A stretch of 8,409 nucleotides of DNA. Source: Acidilobaceae archaeon UBA162. Lineage in GTDB: Archaea; Thermoproteota; Thermoprotei_A; Sulfolobales; Acidilobaceae. The stretch is from NCBI GenBank assembly GCA_002496425.1, contig DAJS01000001.1, positions 59,160 through 67,568 of the forward strand, read 5' to 3'. This document shows, piece after piece, positions 6,449-8,409 of the stretch. The notes beneath the pieces are model-generated. The model did not search any database, was not told the origin of the DNA, and was given only the letters and a program-made list of their open reading frames with translations. The position numbers and the translations under genes are program-made. Position 1 is the stretch's first letter, and the number at the start of each line of letters is the position of its first letter.

Positions 6449-8012
6449 GATAGCCCTTGACGAGCTCTACAGCTACGCCGGCGGGCTAGGCGTGCTCGAG
6501 GGTGACAAGTTCTATGCGGCCGCAAGGCGCGGATGGAAGTACTACGTGCTAACGCTACTCTACAGGCACGGCTACGTGAGCTACACCTTTGACCACGAGG
6601 GCAACCCTGTGCCCTCGCCTCAGGAGCAGCCCTTCCTGCTCGAGAGCGTCCTGAGGCCTGAGGAGGTTCTAACGGTTAAGCTTAAGGGCGAGGAGGTCTA
6701 TGTAAGGCCATGGGCCTACGCAAGGGGCCGGTCAAAGGTAGTCTTCTTTGAGGCCGAGTGCCCCACTTGGGCCAGGTCCTTCAATGAGCAGGCCTATGTG
6801 GAGAGCAGTTACATGGACAACATATACAAGTATAGCTTCCTAGCCAAGGCAGCAGCTACATACATAAGGGAACGCATTGGGCTTGACCAGATAGCCCACA
6901 TAGACCTACAGGAAGCCTACAGCGTTCTCCTCATGATGGCGCTGCCCGAGTTCAAGGAATATCGTTTCATAACCCACACGCCTGGGCCTTGGGGACATCC
7001 GGTCTACCCCGTTGGCATCTTGGCCGAGGAATTCGGGTTCTCATATCCTGAGCCCTTTGTTGTTCTGACAAGGATTGGCCTCTCAAGGGCGGTGAAATCA
7101 TTTGCTGTCTCAGCTAAACATGAGGAGATAACTAGGAAGACGTTCAACGAGTATGCCGATAACTTATCGCACATAACCAACGGTGTTGACCTCGAGAGGT
7201 GGCAGCACCCGTCAATTAAGACCTTGGTAAGGTCAAAGGGTCTGGAGACGCTGACAGTTGATGATGTTTGGAACGCTCACCAGGAGGTCAAGCGGAACCT
7301 TCTGTCCCTGCTGAGAGGTTACAAGGAGATACCTGATGGCTACCTGGACAGGCCAATAGTGGTGTGGGCCAGGAGAAGCACGAGATACAAGAGGCCCTAC
7401 TTCATTACTAGGTTCATAGAGGAATATGGGGCTTCGAAGGATGTCCTCTTCGTACTTGGAGGTAAGGCGCATCCGAGGGACGCTGAGGGCATTGGCTACA
7501 TGAAGGCCTTCCACAGGCTAGCCAAGAAGTACCCTAATGTGGTCCACATACATGACTATGACGTGCCTAAGGCTAAGCTCCTCCAGACAGGAGCTGACAT
7601 ACAGGTCTTCACACCATTCTCCGGCTGGGAGGCAAGTGGCACTAGCTTCATGAAGGCGCTGGCCAACGGTGTGCCTGTGGTCTCGTCCAAGGATGGTGCT
7701 GTGGTTGAGATAGTCAAGCATGGAGTGAACGGGTGGCTGTTTGGGGAGGACCTAAGGGAGCTGATAAACATATACACCGACCCTAAGGCGCAGGAAATTG
7801 ATGAAAAGGACTACGCTGAGTTTGCTAAGTACCTCAATGAGGCCATAGACATCTATGGCACCGATAAGTTCAAGGAGATGAGCCTTAACGCGCTCAAGAC
7901 TTCGGTACCCTTTGTTGACATAAACAGGACACTTGACGAGTTCTACCCAGAGTTTAAGGCGCCAACCAAGGAGACTAAGGCCGCTGAGGGCCAGCCTCAA
8001 GGCTCTGCCTAA
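6414..8012 (+). CDS. glgP: Alpha-glucan (glycogen/maltodextrin) phosphorylase, short archaeal GT35 form
   Basis: The enzyme removes glucose from alpha-1,4-glucan ends with phosphate, giving glucose-1-phosphate, using pyridoxal phosphate; it is cytosolic. Family motifs appear in order: YAGGLGVLEGDK (21-32), LLYRHGYV (48-55), THTPGPWGH (187-195, with the active-site His 188), ITNGVDLERW (254-263), ARRSTRYKR (319-327, phosphate/PLP-phosphate contacts) and EASGTSFMKALANG (406-419). Lys414 is the expected Schiff-base lysine. DGAVVEI (427-433) matches the DGANVE loop of classical phosphorylases. At 532 residues it is much shorter than bacterial or animal enzymes (about 800) and begins almost at the GGLG motif, as in the compact phosphorylases of archaea and some bacteria. 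A GT4/GT5 glycogen synthase is the main alternative, but the intact EASGTS-MK motif argues against it. The start has a good Shine-Dalgarno site and overlaps the amylase by 35 nt. The last 20 residues look like a flexible tail and overlap the convergent gene. Confidence 0.85.
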   Translation: MARDIIISVTPEIALDELYSYAGGLGVLEGDKFYAAARRGWKYYVLTLLYRHGYVSYTFDHEGNPVPSPQEQPFLLESVLRPEEVLTVKLKGEEVYVRPWAYARGRSKVVFFEAECPTWARSFNEQAYVESSYMDNIYKYSFLAKAAATYIRERIGLDQIAHIDLQEAYSVLLMMALPEFKEYRFITHTPGPWGHPVYPVGILAEEFGFSYPEPFVVLTRIGLSRAVKSFAVSAKHEEITRKTFNEYADNLSHITNGVDLERWQHPSIKTLVRSKGLETLTVDDVWNAHQEVKRNLLSLLRGYKEIPDGYLDRPIVVWARRSTRYKRPYFITRFIEEYGASKDVLFVLGGKAHPRDAEGIGYMKAFHRLAKKYPNVVHIHDYDVPKAKLLQTGADIQVFTPFSGWEASGTSFMKALANGVPVVSSKDGAVVEIVKHGVNGWLFGEDLRELINIYTDPKAQEIDEKDYAEFAKYLNEAIDIYGTDKFKEMSLNALKTSVPFVDINRTLDEFYPEFKAPTKETKAAEGQPQGSA

Positions 8013-8409
8013 CCTTAGTAACCAGCTCCTCGATGGAGTTGAAGAAGCTGGGGCCGTAGTGGGCCAGGCTGTTATACTCCATAACTATGATTGAACCATT
8101 CCTTACGGCTCTTAGCGTTCCAAGGCCCTCACGTTCCATGCGCTTCTTAACGCTCTCGATGGTGGCCTTCTCGCCGAGCTTCTGCTCATAAACTACCACG
8201 TCAGGGTCGTATTCAAGAACCCTCCTCGGATCAGGGTTAACAATGTATGGCACTCTATCGTTTTCAAAGGCGTGGGAGGCTCCAAGGTACTTAAAGGCAT
8301 CGCCTATGTAGCTGTGGGCCCCAATGCTCACTGGCCCCCCTAGGTCTATCTCGTAGTAGAGCCTGATCCCCTTAAGCGCCCCCCTGAGCCTTACCGCCCT
8401 TTCAGCCAG
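7975..8409 (-). CDS. ABC transporter substrate-binding protein, vitamin B12/iron-siderophore type (BtuF/FhuD-like), C-terminal part
   Basis: This minus-strand frame is open from the right edge to TAG at 7977-7975, giving 144 visible residues; the N-terminus with any signal peptide or lipobox lies outside. A GTG at 8331 is in frame but is not the likely start, because upstream codons read RLYYEIDLGGPVSIG, which is typical family sequence. Then come SYIGDAFKYLGA, VLEYDPDVVVYEQ, a helix region and LRAVRNGSIIVMEYNSLAHYGPSF. This is the pattern of the C-terminal lobe of class III binding proteins (COG0614), with its NPDVVI strand and final P-G-P-x-(L/F) segment. Such proteins capture ferric siderophores, haem or cobalamin outside the cell and deliver them to an ABC permease. 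The ligand cannot be inferred from this fragment. The gene overlaps the phosphorylase gene by 38 nt, tail to tail. Confidence 0.82.
   Translation of the reverse strand: MAERAVRLRGALKGIRLYYEIDLGGPVSIGAHSYIGDAFKYLGASHAFENDRVPYIVNPDPRRVLEYDPDVVVYEQKLGEKATIESVKKRMEREGLGTLRAVRNGSIIVMEYNSLAHYGPSFFNSIEELVTKVRQSLEAGPQRP

Noticed and set aside
7233..8000. Minus-strand open frames of 67 to 93 codons opposite the phosphorylase
   Set aside because: They lie within conserved phosphorylase motifs (RYKR and EASGTS regions) on the other strand and look like coding shadows.
6414..8012. Reading the phosphorylase as a GT5 glycogen synthase
   Set aside because: The N-terminus has GGLGVLEGD instead of the synthase K-x-G-G-L motif, and the EASGTS-MK and RYKR motifs belong to phosphorylases.

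Overview
The window looks like chromosomal DNA from a thermophilic crenarchaeon (Thermoproteota), most likely of the Desulfurococcales/Acidilobales type. The reasons are an archaeal XPB helicase, an archaeal-type maltogenic amylase, TATA-like boxes at promoter spacing, GGAGG Shine-Dalgarno sites inside tightly packed genes, frequent TTG and GTG starts, and heavy use of AGG (Arg) and ATA (Ile) codons. The lineage call is inference; there is no rRNA in the window. No mobile element, CRISPR array, tRNA or phage gene was seen, and no gene-free stretch is longer than 76 bp.

Layout. (1) 1-90 (+): the last 29 codons of an OB-fold tRNA-binding protein like the C-terminal domain of methionyl-tRNA synthetase. 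(2) 154-606 (+): an unrecognised 150-residue protein whose end overlaps the start of (3) 593-2212 (+), an XPB/Rad25-type SF2 DNA helicase with all core motifs. (4) 3103-4239 and 2209-3090 (-): sucC and sucD, the beta and alpha subunits of succinyl-CoA synthetase, as a two-gene operon converging on XPB; the two stop codons overlap inside an inverted repeat. (5) 4240-4315: a 76-bp divergent promoter region with an AT-rich core. (6) 4316-6448 and 6414-8012 (+): a GH13 maltogenic amylase/cyclomaltodextrinase with an extra N-terminal domain, overlapped by a short GT35 alpha-glucan phosphorylase. (7) 7975-8409 (-): the C-terminal part of an ABC-transporter substrate-binding protein of the vitamin B12/iron-siderophore type, running off the right edge and overlapping the phosphorylase gene tail to tail.

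How the genes fit together. SucCD makes or uses succinyl-CoA with ADP/ATP in the citric acid cycle. The amylase and phosphorylase form an apparent cytosolic glucan-breakdown pair: the first hydrolyses cyclic and linear maltodextrins, the second releases glucose-1-phosphate. XPB works in DNA unwinding or repair; its usual archaeal nuclease partner Bax1 is not beside it here. The translationally coupled unknown gene upstream is therefore the most interesting object in the window. Everything else is recognisable core metabolism or information processing.
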